Source of the DNA: an uncultured Enterobacterales bacterium
Lineage (GTDB): Bacteria > Pseudomonadota > Gammaproteobacteria > Enterobacterales > Enterobacteriaceae
DNA length: 64,000 bases
Reading direction: 5' to 3'
Assembly: GCA_946478305.1 (NCBI GenBank)
Contig: CAMLBO010000001.1
Location: 102,793 to 166,792, forward strand
Both the position numbers and the translations under genes were made by a program. This document shows, in pieces, positions 19,241-27,391 of the stretch (the first letter of the stretch is position 1; every line of letters starts with the position of its first letter). The notes below the pieces were generated by a model. The model did not search any database. It saw nothing but the letters and a program-made list of their open reading frames with translations, and was not told where the DNA came from.

Positions 19241-19715
19241 TTATTTTTCTACACGTGCACAAACAAAAAGAGGGTTGGAAAGTAGCTCTACTAACATCCC
19301 ATTTTTATTTACTTTGCTGATTTCAGAGTAGAACTTAACTCCCGAAGACTCCGGTGAGATATATTTCAACCATATTTCCTCCGGAATTTCATTGCTCTTA
19401 TTTATCTGCTCGTGAGTTATTATGGTTTTATTTACGCCACTTAATTCAGAGGGTTGAATAGTGAAGAATATTGTTCTGCTCACAAGGTATTTTTTTGTCA
19501 TCTTGTTTGACTGATCCCGTTATTGAAATAGACCCTTCATTATGAATCATGAGGATAATATCAGCATGTAAATTTGCCTCAATATTACTATTGCTCTGTT
19601 CAATGTGCGAGATCAGTTGCGCCTCACAGCGGAAAGAATGCTTGCTATGATATCGATAAAAAATATAGCCACATATAAAGGTGATGCACAAAATAGAGAT
19701 GATGATTTTTTTCAT
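19241..19715 (-). pseudogene. FidL-like membrane protein, frameshifted at a poly-A tract
   Basis: Two overlapping frames form one protein if a single base is removed from a run of seven A (plus 19490-19496). The first gives MKKIIISILCITFICGYIFY, one transmembrane segment and a periplasmic part to SVKQDDKK; the second continues YLVSRTIFFTIQ to the end at VCARVEK. The joined product of about 157 residues has the size and layout of the FidL-like family: a small membrane protein encoded next to MarT-like regulators. It lies 7 bp after the marT-like gene. The cause could be real loss, a slippery phase-variable tract or an assembly error. Confidence 0.65.
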
Positions 19716-19722
19716 TTTCTTT

Positions 19723-20535
19723 CTACTTTACTAATTTATAGTTTATACACTGCTGATAGTGAGAATCAGCACTTTTGTAACAGACAGCCATGAAACTAAC
19801 CCGGAGTAAATCACTATCCTGGCGTGCATCCGTGTAATAAATATCAGCACTCTTCTCGCTGCAATTTATCCCTTCTGCATCTAACATTTTAGTAGCATTC
19901 TCAATGAAATGAGAAGGCGGCTTAGTGTTTTTAAAACTATAAATATTGCATTTTTCATTTGTACTCACCAGCCTAACGTTATCTTTATCAGACATAAAAA
20001 AGAAAACTACCCACAAAGCCACTGTAAGTAAGCATAATCCACAGGCAAGAATTCCTACATTCTTCATGCGGGTTATTTTTTTTTCTGCTTCTGGTCTGTT
20101 TTCGCTCTGGGGTACTACATGTTCATTTACAAGTAGTGAGGTTTCATCAATAGCGGTGTTACTACTATCATCTGCTGATACTTTTTCAATAGGCTCATGA
20201 TGTTTCGCTACTGGATGGATTTCTGCTTCCATTCTGAAACCTGTTCTCGGCACTGTGATGATGATTTCTTTATCGATGCCGAGACTGTCGAAGGCCTTTC
20301 TTAATTCACTAATGTGGTTACTTAAACTCGCCTTTGATGCTGTAAATCCATAGTCCACCCAAACATTCTTTATAATTTCATCACTAATAAGGGTGGTGTT
20401 GTTATTAATGATAAGTTCGGATAGCAACCGTGTTGCAGGCTTCGATAATCCAACAGATAAGTTTATATCATTTTTCAACACCAGCACTCTGGAGTCAGAG
20501 TCAAAAACCAGATTGAGATTTATTATATACTTCAT
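19723..20535 (-). CDS. MarT/CadC/ToxR-like membrane-bound winged-helix regulator
   Basis: A 270-residue one-component regulator. Residues 1-100 form an OmpR/PhoB-type DNA-binding domain (SKPATRLLSELI, SKASLSNHISELRKAFDSLG, IITVPRTGFRMEAEI). An acidic linker leads to one transmembrane helix at about 176-196 (NVGILACGLCLLTVALWVVFF). A short periplasmic domain with several cysteines follows. Salmonella MarT has the same layout and activates misL. The gene reads towards the fidL-like gene and the autotransporter, which are the probable targets. Divergent from it, across 654 bp, is a LuxR-type regulator. Confidence 0.83.
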   Translation of the reverse strand: MKYIINLNLVFDSDSRVLVLKNDINLSVGLSKPATRLLSELIINNNTTLISDEIIKNVWVDYGFTASKASLSNHISELRKAFDSLGIDKEIIITVPRTGFRMEAEIHPVAKHHEPIEKVSADDSSNTAIDETSLLVNEHVVPQSENRPEAEKKITRMKNVGILACGLCLLTVALWVVFFFMSDKDNVRLVSTNEKCNIYSFKNTKPPSHFIENATKMLDAEGINCSEKSADIYYTDARQDSDLLRVSFMAVCYKSADSHYQQCINYKLVK

Positions 20536-21189
20536 GGTTGTGCGAATTCCCTAGTGTAAAGAATTAAATAAATTATTACTATAATAATAGTCTTGCTTTG
20601 ATAGTCGGTGAGAATTTAGTTCAAAGCTACCTTCATAATCAACCTCTCAGATACATTTATTTTTTTAATAAAAAATTATCTTTTATTAAAGAAGATGTTA
20701 ATCACGATTAACGCTTTGTAAGTTACTCTTTTTTGTATTTTATTCTTAATAATAAATAATTTCTAGATTAAAAAACTTTTTATACTCATTAATCGATATT
20801 AAGTATCGATTTTTATTTTTTGTCGCTAGTATTTAATGCAACCACCGAAGCATATTAGCACTCCTTTTGACTCTTTAACGACTTGCTTTGCATAGGTTTT
20901 CCCAACTGTTTGCCGGTAACAAAAAATTAGAATATAACTCTTTGATTTGTCTAATTTTAGACTATCACTCCCCTGATTTCAGTCTACGCACTTCGTTGAC
21001 CAAAAATTCAACAAGCTCCTTACTCACTGTAGAACATTTCCTACAGTCAGCGAAGACCGGACCTATTCTTGTTTTTTGCTACACGCAGTTTAATTACTGT
21101 CATGTGGCAGTTGGTTTTGATTCTCTTTGCTGTACCACACCAGGGATTGCTTTCCAGGAACCCGAGGCAATTTTTTCAGGAGAAAGGAT
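20536..21189. other. AT-rich divergent intergenic region
   Basis: This 654-bp gap separates the marT-like gene from the split LuxR-type regulator. It is very AT-rich, with long T and A tracts around 20650-20820. A frame at 20888-21208 has no recognisable domain, no good ribosome site and unusual composition, so I do not call it. The stretch probably holds both promoters. Confidence 0.35.
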
Positions 21190-21588
21190 ATGTTTAATAT
21201 TGCCATGATGGATCCGGACACCTACATTAAATATGGCCTGTCTATCTATTTTAACGCCCAAGACATTCACGTCGTGGCAGCTTCAAATATCAGCGATCTG
21301 ACCGTTAATTTGTATCATAACCACGTGGATGTGGTGGTCATGGAATTATTCAGTCGAGACGATGACGTGTTTGATTGCATTGAGTTTATTAGGGTATTTC
21401 CGCAGCAATGGCCCACAAGTAAACTGGTGATTTATACTCAGATAGTGAATGAAGAAGCGATCAAGCTGCTGATTGCCGTCACCGGCCAGAAAGAGATTTT
21501 CTTTAAAACGGGCCGTTTACAGGAGCTGGCCGCTTGCGTCTTTACTCCGTGGAAGGAAAACCTGACTACGCCAGAAAGGAGGGGCTGA
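21190..21588 (+). CDS. Receiver-like N-terminal half of a LuxR-type regulator (separate ORF)
   Basis: A 132-residue response-regulator-like domain. It has an acidic pocket start (MMDPDTY), the strand DVVVMELF where the phospho-acceptor Asp is replaced by Glu, and Thr and Lys positions in IYTQ and IFFKTG. Such degenerate receivers occur in RcsA- and FimW-like regulators. AAAGGA lies just before the ATG. It ends in ...TTPERRG-stop; one base less in the GGGG at 21581-21584 would fuse it in frame to the helix-turn-helix ORF that starts at 21590. Confidence 0.6.
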   Translation: MFNIAMMDPDTYIKYGLSIYFNAQDIHVVAASNISDLTVNLYHNHVDVVVMELFSRDDDVFDCIEFIRVFPQQWPTSKLVIYTQIVNEEAIKLLIAVTGQKEIFFKTGRLQELAACVFTPWKENLTTPERRG

Positions 21589-21589
21589 T

Positions 21590-21817
21590 ATGCCAATGCC
21601 AATGACCCGTTTTAAAAAACTCACTGCCCGTGAATGGAGCATACTCAGAATGCTGGCTAAGGGGGTTATTCCCGCGCTTATCGCCGTAAAACTCGCGATC
21701 AGCGTCAAGACGGTGAGCCAGCATACCCAAAGCATAGCGAAAAAGCTCGGCGTAGAAAATCGTCTGCTGTTGAAGAGAATGCTGGTCGCCATCAATCAGC
21801 AACGTGACCCTCTTTAG
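21590..21817 (+). CDS. LuxR/GerE-type helix-turn-helix protein (separate ORF)
   Basis: A 75-residue DNA-binding domain: LTAREWSILRMLAKGVIPAL followed by IAVKLAISVKTVSQHTQSIAKKLGV, the LuxR family helix-turn-helix. It starts one base after the upstream stop and has AGGAGG seven bases before its ATG, so it could be translated as a free domain by coupling. Alternatively the two ORFs are one gene broken by a single-base indel. The autotransporter/MarT module lies on the other side of the divergent gap and could be its target (inference). Confidence 0.6.
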   Translation: MPMPMTRFKKLTAREWSILRMLAKGVIPALIAVKLAISVKTVSQHTQSIAKKLGVENRLLLKRMLVAINQQRDPL

Positions 21818-21875
21818 CCATTGGGGAACTTCTGTTTTGCCTATTTCCCCCTTCACTCCCACTGAATTCTACCCA

Positions 21876-22067
21876 TCACATTTTGCTGACAGACATCCCC
21901 CCTGCCGGCAATGGCAGCGCCGTTTTATAACGGACCTGTTTGAGGGCAAAACTCGAACGGATATTCGAGACGCCACGGATTTTGGTCAGGTGATCAAGGA
22001 TGAAGTGCTCAAGAGCCCGAATGTTAGGCACTAAGACTCGCAGCAGATAATCTGCGTCACCGGTCAT
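21876..22067 (-). pseudogene. C-terminal fragment of an Lrp/AsnC-family regulator
   Basis: The fragment reads [20 protein letters not shown] and then [20 protein letters not shown] with the end KTALPLP, the RAM ligand-binding domain and tail of Lrp-type regulators. The DNA-binding N-terminal half is missing. The fragment is cut at 22070 by the terminal repeat of a miniature Tn3-like element, and the missing half is not found on the other side. This points to insertion followed by deletion. It is not expected to be functional. Confidence 0.7.
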
Positions 22068-22069
22068 CA

Positions 22070-22355
22070 GGGGTCCGCTTGGAATTCGGAAAATAAACCA
22101 CGCTAAGGCTATTTTTTAACCAAAGTGCTTTTGGTTGTCGCCAGAACGGCGGGGCTACGGCGTTTCTGTGTCCGAAACCGAACGATTACGTACACCAAAC
22201 AGGTTGTATGTACGAAAGTGAGTAAAACCATTAACGGACAGTCTGATCATTACGTACATCCCTTATGGTCAGTGGCTTGTGTTCACTGGAACGAAATCAC
22301 CCGTTAAGCCCAAAACTCTAAACGTAGGATAATTTCCGAATTTCAAGCGGACCCC
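22070..22355. mobile_element. 286-bp miniature element with Tn3-family-like terminal repeats
   Basis: The ends are inverted repeats of about 38 bp, both beginning GGGGTCCGCTTG and ending near ACG-TAG/ACGCTAAG; by eye 31 of the first 38 positions agree. GGGG at the tip and ACGTTAAG-like inner ends are typical of Tn3-family terminal repeats. No transposase is encoded. The interior has ATTACGTACA twice in direct orientation (22185-22194, 22249-22258), an inverted TGTACG, and TGTCCG/CGGACA, which could be a resolution-type site. Flanking 5-mers (catca, gtata) differ, so no target duplication is kept. Confidence 0.6.
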
Positions 22356-22401
22356 GTATATTTTTTATAGTAACTATTATTGATTATTTTAATTTCAATA
22401 T

Positions 22402-24147
22402 TTATAGCCTAGATATGATCACTTCAACCGTTGTTCTAAGCTCCGAAACTGCACCGAAACGGAATGATTTCGTTCTGTTCCCTAAGTAAACATTTAAGGC
22501 GGTATGGATCTGTATTAAATGATTTTTTTCGCCAGATAAATAATCTGAGATGTTTGAGAAATTATAAAGTGCACGCAAGTAACTGTTGAATGAAAGGATA
22601 TCAAGCACTGTCCATTTTGAGTTCCAGATGCATTGAATTATTATTTTAGTTCCCAAAAGCTCGAAAGGTTTGTATTTGGACAGGCTTTCAATGTTATCTA
22701 GCCTTTCCGAATTAAATTTCGCCCACCCATTGTCTTTTATATCTAAAAGGATTTTTGATATTGTTTTCTCTTTTTCATGTTTCTTGTGTTTTTCTAAGAG
22801 GTAAGAAGTGATATTTGACTTTGAACTCTCTCTCTATATTGAATAAGCATCCCCTTGAGTATCACCAAAATGTTTTGATAATTCATTGTATGAAAAAGTA
22901 TCCGCTATTTTAATGAGAGAGTCGTTGTTTATGATTGTTTTTTCTTCTATATATTTTTCTTTTATTAACATCTTATAATTAATGGTCGCCTTTAACCACT
23001 CTTGTAATGTTGATGTCCTTTCTTTTTTAATTATATTAGTTAATAATCTTAGTATTTCTTTCTCATCTGCCTCATAGAACTGAGGGGCGTTAGATAATGC
23101 TTTTTCTACTGTTGATAACTCCTTATTTATCCCATAAATTATTGGCTCAATATCAGTATATGAAACCATACCCAACGAATAGGGAAGCAGTTTTCTTGTT
23201 AGATATCCAGTAGATGTCGATAGTAATTCATCAATTTGTATATCTTTTGTGATTGTTTTTTTATCCCTCATGTAAGAGCTAGAGTATTCATCGAAGTCTT
23301 CTGGATTTTTTCCATAAATATTAACTGCTATAATAGCGCAGGATATACAGATAATAATATTATCCATACTGATGAAAATATCATCAAGACTATACTTTTC
23401 ACGTAATTGATAGATTGGTTTTAACGTGTCAGTAATTCTATTCACTACTCTTAAGTTTTGGATGTCATACTTCATAAGGATATTAAGAAAGACAGTAAGG
23501 TGTTCAACTGTTTAATAATTATTTTTTTTCGCTAATTATATCATTAAGTTCTTCGCGGCTTGGTTCGAAGTATAATATGTCAGATATTAATTTTTCTTGA
23601 TGTTTTATTTCAATTTGATGTTCATTAGTGAAATTACCTATCAATAAGTAATCCAACTTGTCGTCGCCGTTTTTAGTAAATAAATTATGACAATATCCAA
23701 TAATTTCATTTAAAGTGTTTTGATCGCTAATTCTTTCCAAATCATCTATTATAATTAAACCTTTCAACTGTGATAAGACACTCTCTTTTACGCTACTTGT
23801 TAGCGTTTTTATAATTTTATCGATTACACCTGCACTTCTAGTGTTTCCGGTAGATACACTAAGACTATTACTGGTTATTGATGCAGCCCTTTCAAATTCA
23901 TCCATGTTTTCAAGATAAACTTTATCAATGATTCTCGATTTGAAATCACCAAGAGATTGCACCCCTAGTAAAGAGATATGATAGATTGTTTTTTTGTGTA
24001 TATTTTTGGGAAAATTTTGCTAATAAAATATGTTTTTCCACTGCCCCATGGTCCATTAATAAGAACTAAGCCATCTCTTCTTCTTTTTAATAAATGAATT
24101 ATTGCTATTGATATGTTTGCTATAGACGAGTTCATATTTTTCCCCAA
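22402..24147 (-). pseudogene. KAP-type P-loop NTPase, broken by frameshifts and a stop
   Basis: Four consecutive pieces of one protein of about 580 residues. Piece one (24147-23965) has Walker A GPWGSGKT. Piece two (23962-23519) has Walker B LIIIDDLERI. Piece three (23475-22834) and piece four (to 22402) are helical and lie in the same frame, separated by TAG at 22834-22836. The first break looks like one lost base near 23966 (SLY-LGVQSL); the second lies between about 23480 and 23530, near an A8 run. KAP NTPases often occur on mobile islands and some act in phage defence. AT-rich composition and the adjacent integrase suggest transfer. Confidence 0.7.
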
Positions 24148-24159
24148 GAATGAACATTC

Positions 24160-25356
24160 TTATACGTTAATCGCTCTAACGTTTTTTCCCCACCATTTCA
24201 TTAGAGCAACTCTGGCTTCCAGATAAGTCGAACGATTATAAGCTTTCCTAACTTCATTTTTGTCGCTATGAGCAAGAGCTGCTTCTATCACGTCAGGATT
24301 AAAATTAGCCTCGTTCAATGCAGTACTCGCAATGGATCGCAATCCATGAGCAACGAGCTTTCCTCCATACCCGATACGTTTCAACGCTGCATTCGCTGTT
24401 TGGCTATTCATTGGCTTACGTGGGTCATTACGGCTAGGAAAAACATACTGACGATTGCCACTAATTGGCCGCATGATTTCCAGCAACTCTAAAGCCTGTT
24501 CTGACAAAGGAACGACGTGCTCGCGCTTTGCCTTCATCCGTTCTGCCGGAATACACCACTGCTTATTTTCTATATCGATCTCTGCCCAAGCTGTTGCAGA
24601 AGCCTCGGCGGGTCGTATGAGCGTCAGTAACTGCCATTCAAGCAGGCAGCGGGTTGGTATCGATAAGTTGCTCATCGAAATGGTGCGCATTAACTTTGGC
24701 AGTTCTTCGGGCCGTATGGTAGGCATATGCTCTTTTTTCGGGCGCTCAAAAGCATTGCCAATACCTGAGGCCGGGTTTGCGTCAATTAGCCCGACATTAA
24801 CCGCGTAAATCATTATCTCGTTTATGCGTTGTACTAACCGCCTGACCGTCTCTAATGCCCCACGTGCTTTGATTGGCTCTAACACTTGAATCAGGGTTCG
24901 TGCTTTCAGCTCTTGAACAGGAACATTTTCGATACTGGGTAAGATATCCTTTTCGATAGAACGCCAGATATCTTTCGCGTGATCTGCGCTAACGTGACTT
25001 TGTTTCAGCTCGAACCATTTACGCGCTACATTCACGAAAATGCTTTCCTGAGCAATCTGGAGCTTCTCAGCCTCTTCATCGGCTCTTGCCTGCGGATCTA
25101 TCCCTCGGACTAACATTGCTAACTTCTCTGCGCGGATTTCTCTGGCATCGGCAAGGGAGAGGGCAGGGTAAGCACCTAGGCTGATCATGGTGCGTTTGTT
25201 ACTGTTGGGAAGTTGGTAGCGGAAACGCCAAATTTTCTTGCCGGTGGTTTTGACTAACAAAAAGAGTCCGTCACCGTCGTGCAGGGTCAGGTCTTTGTCG
25301 AGGGCTTTAGCTTTTTGTACTTCGGTGTGGGTGAGGGGGCGTGTAGTCCGCGCCAT
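24160..25356 (-). CDS. P4-family tyrosine recombinase (integrase) of an ssrA-linked island
   Basis: A 398-residue site-specific recombinase. It has an N-terminal arm-binding domain (LTHTEVQKAKALDKDLTLHD, GLFLLVKTTGKKIWRFRY) and a core catalytic domain with Arg248 (LIRPAEA), His337 and Arg340 (AHGLR), His363 and Tyr373 (RKAYNRS). Length and ending (ALMKWWG) match P4/CP4-type integrases, many of which insert at the 3' end of ssrA; this gene ends up next to that site. The ATG at 25356 begins MARTTRPLT as in relatives. Upstream lie four TTGGTATAC repeats likely to control it. The frame appears intact although its neighbours are decayed. Confidence 0.93.
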   Translation of the reverse strand: MARTTRPLTHTEVQKAKALDKDLTLHDGDGLFLLVKTTGKKIWRFRYQLPNSNKRTMISLGAYPALSLADAREIRAEKLAMLVRGIDPQARADEEAEKLQIAQESIFVNVARKWFELKQSHVSADHAKDIWRSIEKDILPSIENVPVQELKARTLIQVLEPIKARGALETVRRLVQRINEIMIYAVNVGLIDANPASGIGNAFERPKKEHMPTIRPEELPKLMRTISMSNLSIPTRCLLEWQLLTLIRPAEASATAWAEIDIENKQWCIPAERMKAKREHVVPLSEQALELLEIMRPISGNRQYVFPSRNDPRKPMNSQTANAALKRIGYGGKLVAHGLRSIASTALNEANFNPDVIEAALAHSDKNEVRKAYNRSTYLEARVALMKWWGKNVRAINV

Positions 25357-25374
25357 GCAAGGATCTTCCCTTAA

Positions 25375-25426
25375 TTGGTATACGTTTATTGGTATACATC
25401 TTAGCGTATACCAATTCGTATACCAA
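25375..25426. promoter_or_regulatory. Four TTGGTATAC repeats upstream of the integrase
   Basis: TTGGTATAC occurs at 25375-25383 and 25389-25397, and its reverse complement GTATACCAA at 25406-25414 and 25418-25426: two direct copies facing two inverted copies, centred about 45 bp ahead of the integrase start. They may bind the integrase or an excisionase/AlpA-like protein for recombination or autoregulation (inference). The integrase promoter must overlap them. Confidence 0.6.
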
Positions 25427-25473
25427 TAGACTCCGGTTTCAGGCGGATCTCCTCGGACTATTACAGACACAAA

Positions 25474-25506
25474 AAAGCCCGCAAACCTAGGAGGGATGCG
25501 GGCTTT
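25474..25506 (-). terminator. Rho-independent terminator downstream of ssrA
   Basis: On the minus strand AAAGCCCGCA (25506-25497) pairs with TGCGGGCTTT (25483-25474) and a T run follows. It lies 44 bp beyond the tmRNA 3' end, between it and the integrase gene. Confidence 0.8.
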
Positions 25507-25549
25507 CAGGACTTCTCCGGACTTATCTGGTAATAACCGGAACATTATT

Positions 25550-25912
25550 TGGTGGAGCTGGGGGGATTTGAACCCCCGTCCGAAATTACTACACCGTCGG
25601 CACTACATGCTTAGTCTATCTTTACATTCGCCGGTTAGCTGCGGACAGACACGCCACTAACAAACTATCCTGATTGGGTTTAACGCTTTCACTCCAGGCA
25701 AAGTGTCTGCGCGATCTCTTTTAGGTTTGACCTCTCTTGATCCCCGTCCTAAGAGCGGAGGCTAGGGAGAGAGGGCTCTGAGCAGGTTATTAAGCTGCTA
25801 GTGCGTAGTTTTCGTCGTTTGCAACTATTTTTTTGCGGCTTTTTACGAGGCCAACCGCCCCTCGGCATGCTCCTTGGGCTTCGCAAATCCCGTCGAATCC
25901 AGAATCAGCCCC
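25550..25912 (-). ncRNA. ssrA: Transfer-messenger RNA (tmRNA)
   Basis: A 363-nt tmRNA. The 5' end GGGGCTGATTCTGGATTCGA and the 3' end GTTCAAATCC...AGCTCCACCA form the tRNA-like acceptor half. The tag frame, 25822 down to 25790, encodes ANDENYALAA then stop, the enterobacterial proteolysis tag. Pseudoknot segments match E. coli tmRNA closely. It rescues stalled ribosomes with SmpB, encoded directly upstream. Its 3' end is the usual attachment site for P4-type integrases, and such an integrase lies next to it; the gene remains complete. Confidence 0.98.
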
Positions 25913-25961
25913 AAGTACTGTCTAACACTATATCAGAAAATAGGTCCACTAAGCCAGTAGC

Positions 25962-26444
25962 TTAGCGGTTTGAGTTCTTCATGATTCGCGCTTTGTCTAC
26001 TTTCCATTCGCGATCTTTAATGTTGTCACGCTTGTCGTGTTCTTTCTTACCCTTGGCCAGTCCAATTTTGACTTTGCTCCAGGCATTTTTCCAATACATG
26101 GACAGGGCGACAACGGTGTAACCGTCGCGGCTGACTTTGCCGAACAACGTTTCTAATTCACGCTTATTGAGCAGTAATTTCCGTGTACGGGTTGGGTCGC
26201 AGACAACGTGGCTGGATGCAACACTCAATGGCTGGATAGTCGCGCCAAAGAGATAAGCTTCTCCATCCCTGAATGTGACGTAGCTGTCAGTGATGTTCGC
26301 TTTGCCAGCGCGCATCGATTTGACTTCCCATCCTTGCAAAGCAAGCCCCGCCTCGATTTCTTCTTCAATGAAGTATTCATGGCGAGCGCGTTTGTTCATC
26401 GCAATGGTTGCGGAACCGGGTTTATGTGCTTTTTTATTTGTCAT
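25962..26444 (-). CDS. smpB: SsrA-binding protein SmpB
   Basis: A 160-residue OB-fold protein that binds the tRNA-like part of tmRNA and delivers it to stalled ribosomes. The whole protein matches E. coli Smp[59 protein letters not shown] and the basic C-terminal tail that probes the mRNA channel. The ATG at 26444 gives the exact family length; the longer frame to 26489 is not used. It lies 49 bp upstream of ssrA on the same strand and is divergent from ratA. Confidence 0.97.
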   Translation of the reverse strand: MTNKKAHKPGSATIAMNKRARHEYFIEEEIEAGLALQGWEVKSMRAGKANITDSYVTFRDGEAYLFGATIQPLSVASSHVVCDPTRTRKLLLNKRELETLFGKVSRDGYTVVALSMYWKNAWSKVKIGLAKGKKEHDKRDNIKDREWKVDKARIMKNSNR

Positions 26445-26601
26445 AGTGATACTTATTATACTGTAAGCGTTGACGAATGAAATCCCCACCAGCCTACAGC
26501 CGGAGGATTTTGGCTATTGTTGCTGTAGCGACCAGGTAGTTTTTTATCTGAAGGTGGATAAATGGTATGATTTGTACGATTTATGACACCTGGAAAACGA
26601 T

Positions 26602-27036
26602 ATGCCACAGATAAGTCGTTCTGCGCTTGTGCCGTTTAGCGTGGAGCAAATGTATAATTTAGTAAACGATGTCGATGCTTATCCGCAATTTTTGCCGGGC
26701 TGTACCGGTAGTCGCATTTTAGAACAAAGCCCTGATTCCATGGTTGCTGCCGTAGATGTTGCCAAAGTGGGTATCAGTAAAACTTTCACGACGCGCAATA
26801 CACTGATCAATAACCAGCGTATTGATATGCAACTGGTCGATGGGCCATTTCGTAAATTAACGGGAGGCTGGAATTTCATCGCGCTGAGCCCCGAAGCTTG
26901 TAAGGTAGAGCTTAATCTGGATTTCGAATTTACCAATAAATTGATTGAGCTGGCATTCGGTAAGATTTTCAAAGAGCTGGCCGGCAGTATGGTTCAGGCT
27001 TTTACGCTTCGTGCCAAAGAGGTTTACAGTGTCTGA
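26602..27036 (+). CDS. ratA: RatA, START/COQ10-like protein
   Basis: A 144-residue START-fold protein. RatA of E. coli was described as a toxin blocking 70S subunit association, and the family also matches ubiquinone-binding COQ10 proteins, so the true role is debated. Family hallmarks are [28 protein letters not shown] and the C-terminal [18 protein letters not shown]. It overlaps ratB by eight bases and is divergent from smpB. Confidence 0.94.
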   Translation: MPQISRSALVPFSVEQMYNLVNDVDAYPQFLPGCTGSRILEQSPDSMVAAVDVAKVGISKTFTTRNTLINNQRIDMQLVDGPFRKLTGGWNFIALSPEACKVELNLDFEFTNKLIELAFGKIFKELAGSMVQAFTLRAKEVYSV

Positions 27037-27313
27037 GATCAGCGTCGAGGTTGTGTATGCGCTGCCGGAACGTCAGTATCTGCGCACGGTAAAGTTGGCG
27101 TCGGGAAGTTCTGTCGAACAGGCTATTGTAGCCTCAGGTTTACTTGAGCTGCGTCAGGACATCGATCTTAAGAGTAACAAGGTTGGGATTTATAACCGAC
27201 CAGTGAAACTCTCAGATATCCTGGTGGATGGAGACCGTATTGAAATCTATCGTCCACTCATCGCAGACCCGAAAGAGCTTCGGCGATTGCGAGCAGAACG
27301 GTCTAAAAAATAA
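27029..27313 (+). CDS. ratB: RatB/RnfH family ubiquitin-like protein
   Basis: A 94-residue RnfH-family protein with a beta-grasp fold ([55 protein letters not shown]). In E. coli it is co-encoded with ratA and called its antitoxin, although an antitoxin role was not clearly shown. The GTG at 27029 inside the end of ratA gives an 8-bp overlap, so it is translationally coupled. A strong terminator follows. Confidence 0.92.
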   Translation: MSEISVEVVYALPERQYLRTVKLASGSSVEQAIVASGLLELRQDIDLKSNKVGIYNRPVKLSDILVDGDRIEIYRPLIADPKELRRLRAERSKK

Positions 27314-27338
27314 GGCGCTTTTAGCGCCTTATTTTTTT
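27312..27338. terminator. Bidirectional terminator between ratB and bamE
   Basis: AAGGCGCT (27312-27319) pairs with AGCGCCTT (27323-27330) around a TTT loop, with A runs on the left and a T run on the right, so it can stop both converging transcripts. Confidence 0.85.
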
Positions 27339-27391
27339 ACCCCCGGGAATAAGTACTGGCACGTGATCACCACCACTATTTGACCGGGAAA

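Noticed and set aside
20888..21208. A 106-codon open frame in the AT-rich gap before the split LuxR regulator
   Set aside because: It has no recognisable domain and no good ribosome site, its amino-acid composition is odd, and it runs into the start of a better-supported gene.
22125..22307. A 60-codon open frame inside the miniature element
   Set aside because: It lies inside the TIME-like element, has no family match and overlaps the repeats that better explain this DNA.
22834..23962. The KAP pieces as separate small defence genes
   Set aside because: They join in order into one KAP-like protein, with frame breaks and an in-frame TAG; none has its own ribosome site of quality.
25820..25912. 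Possible tRNA gene in the region before smpB
   Set aside because: It is the 5' part of tmRNA, which folds with the 3' part as the tRNA-like domain.
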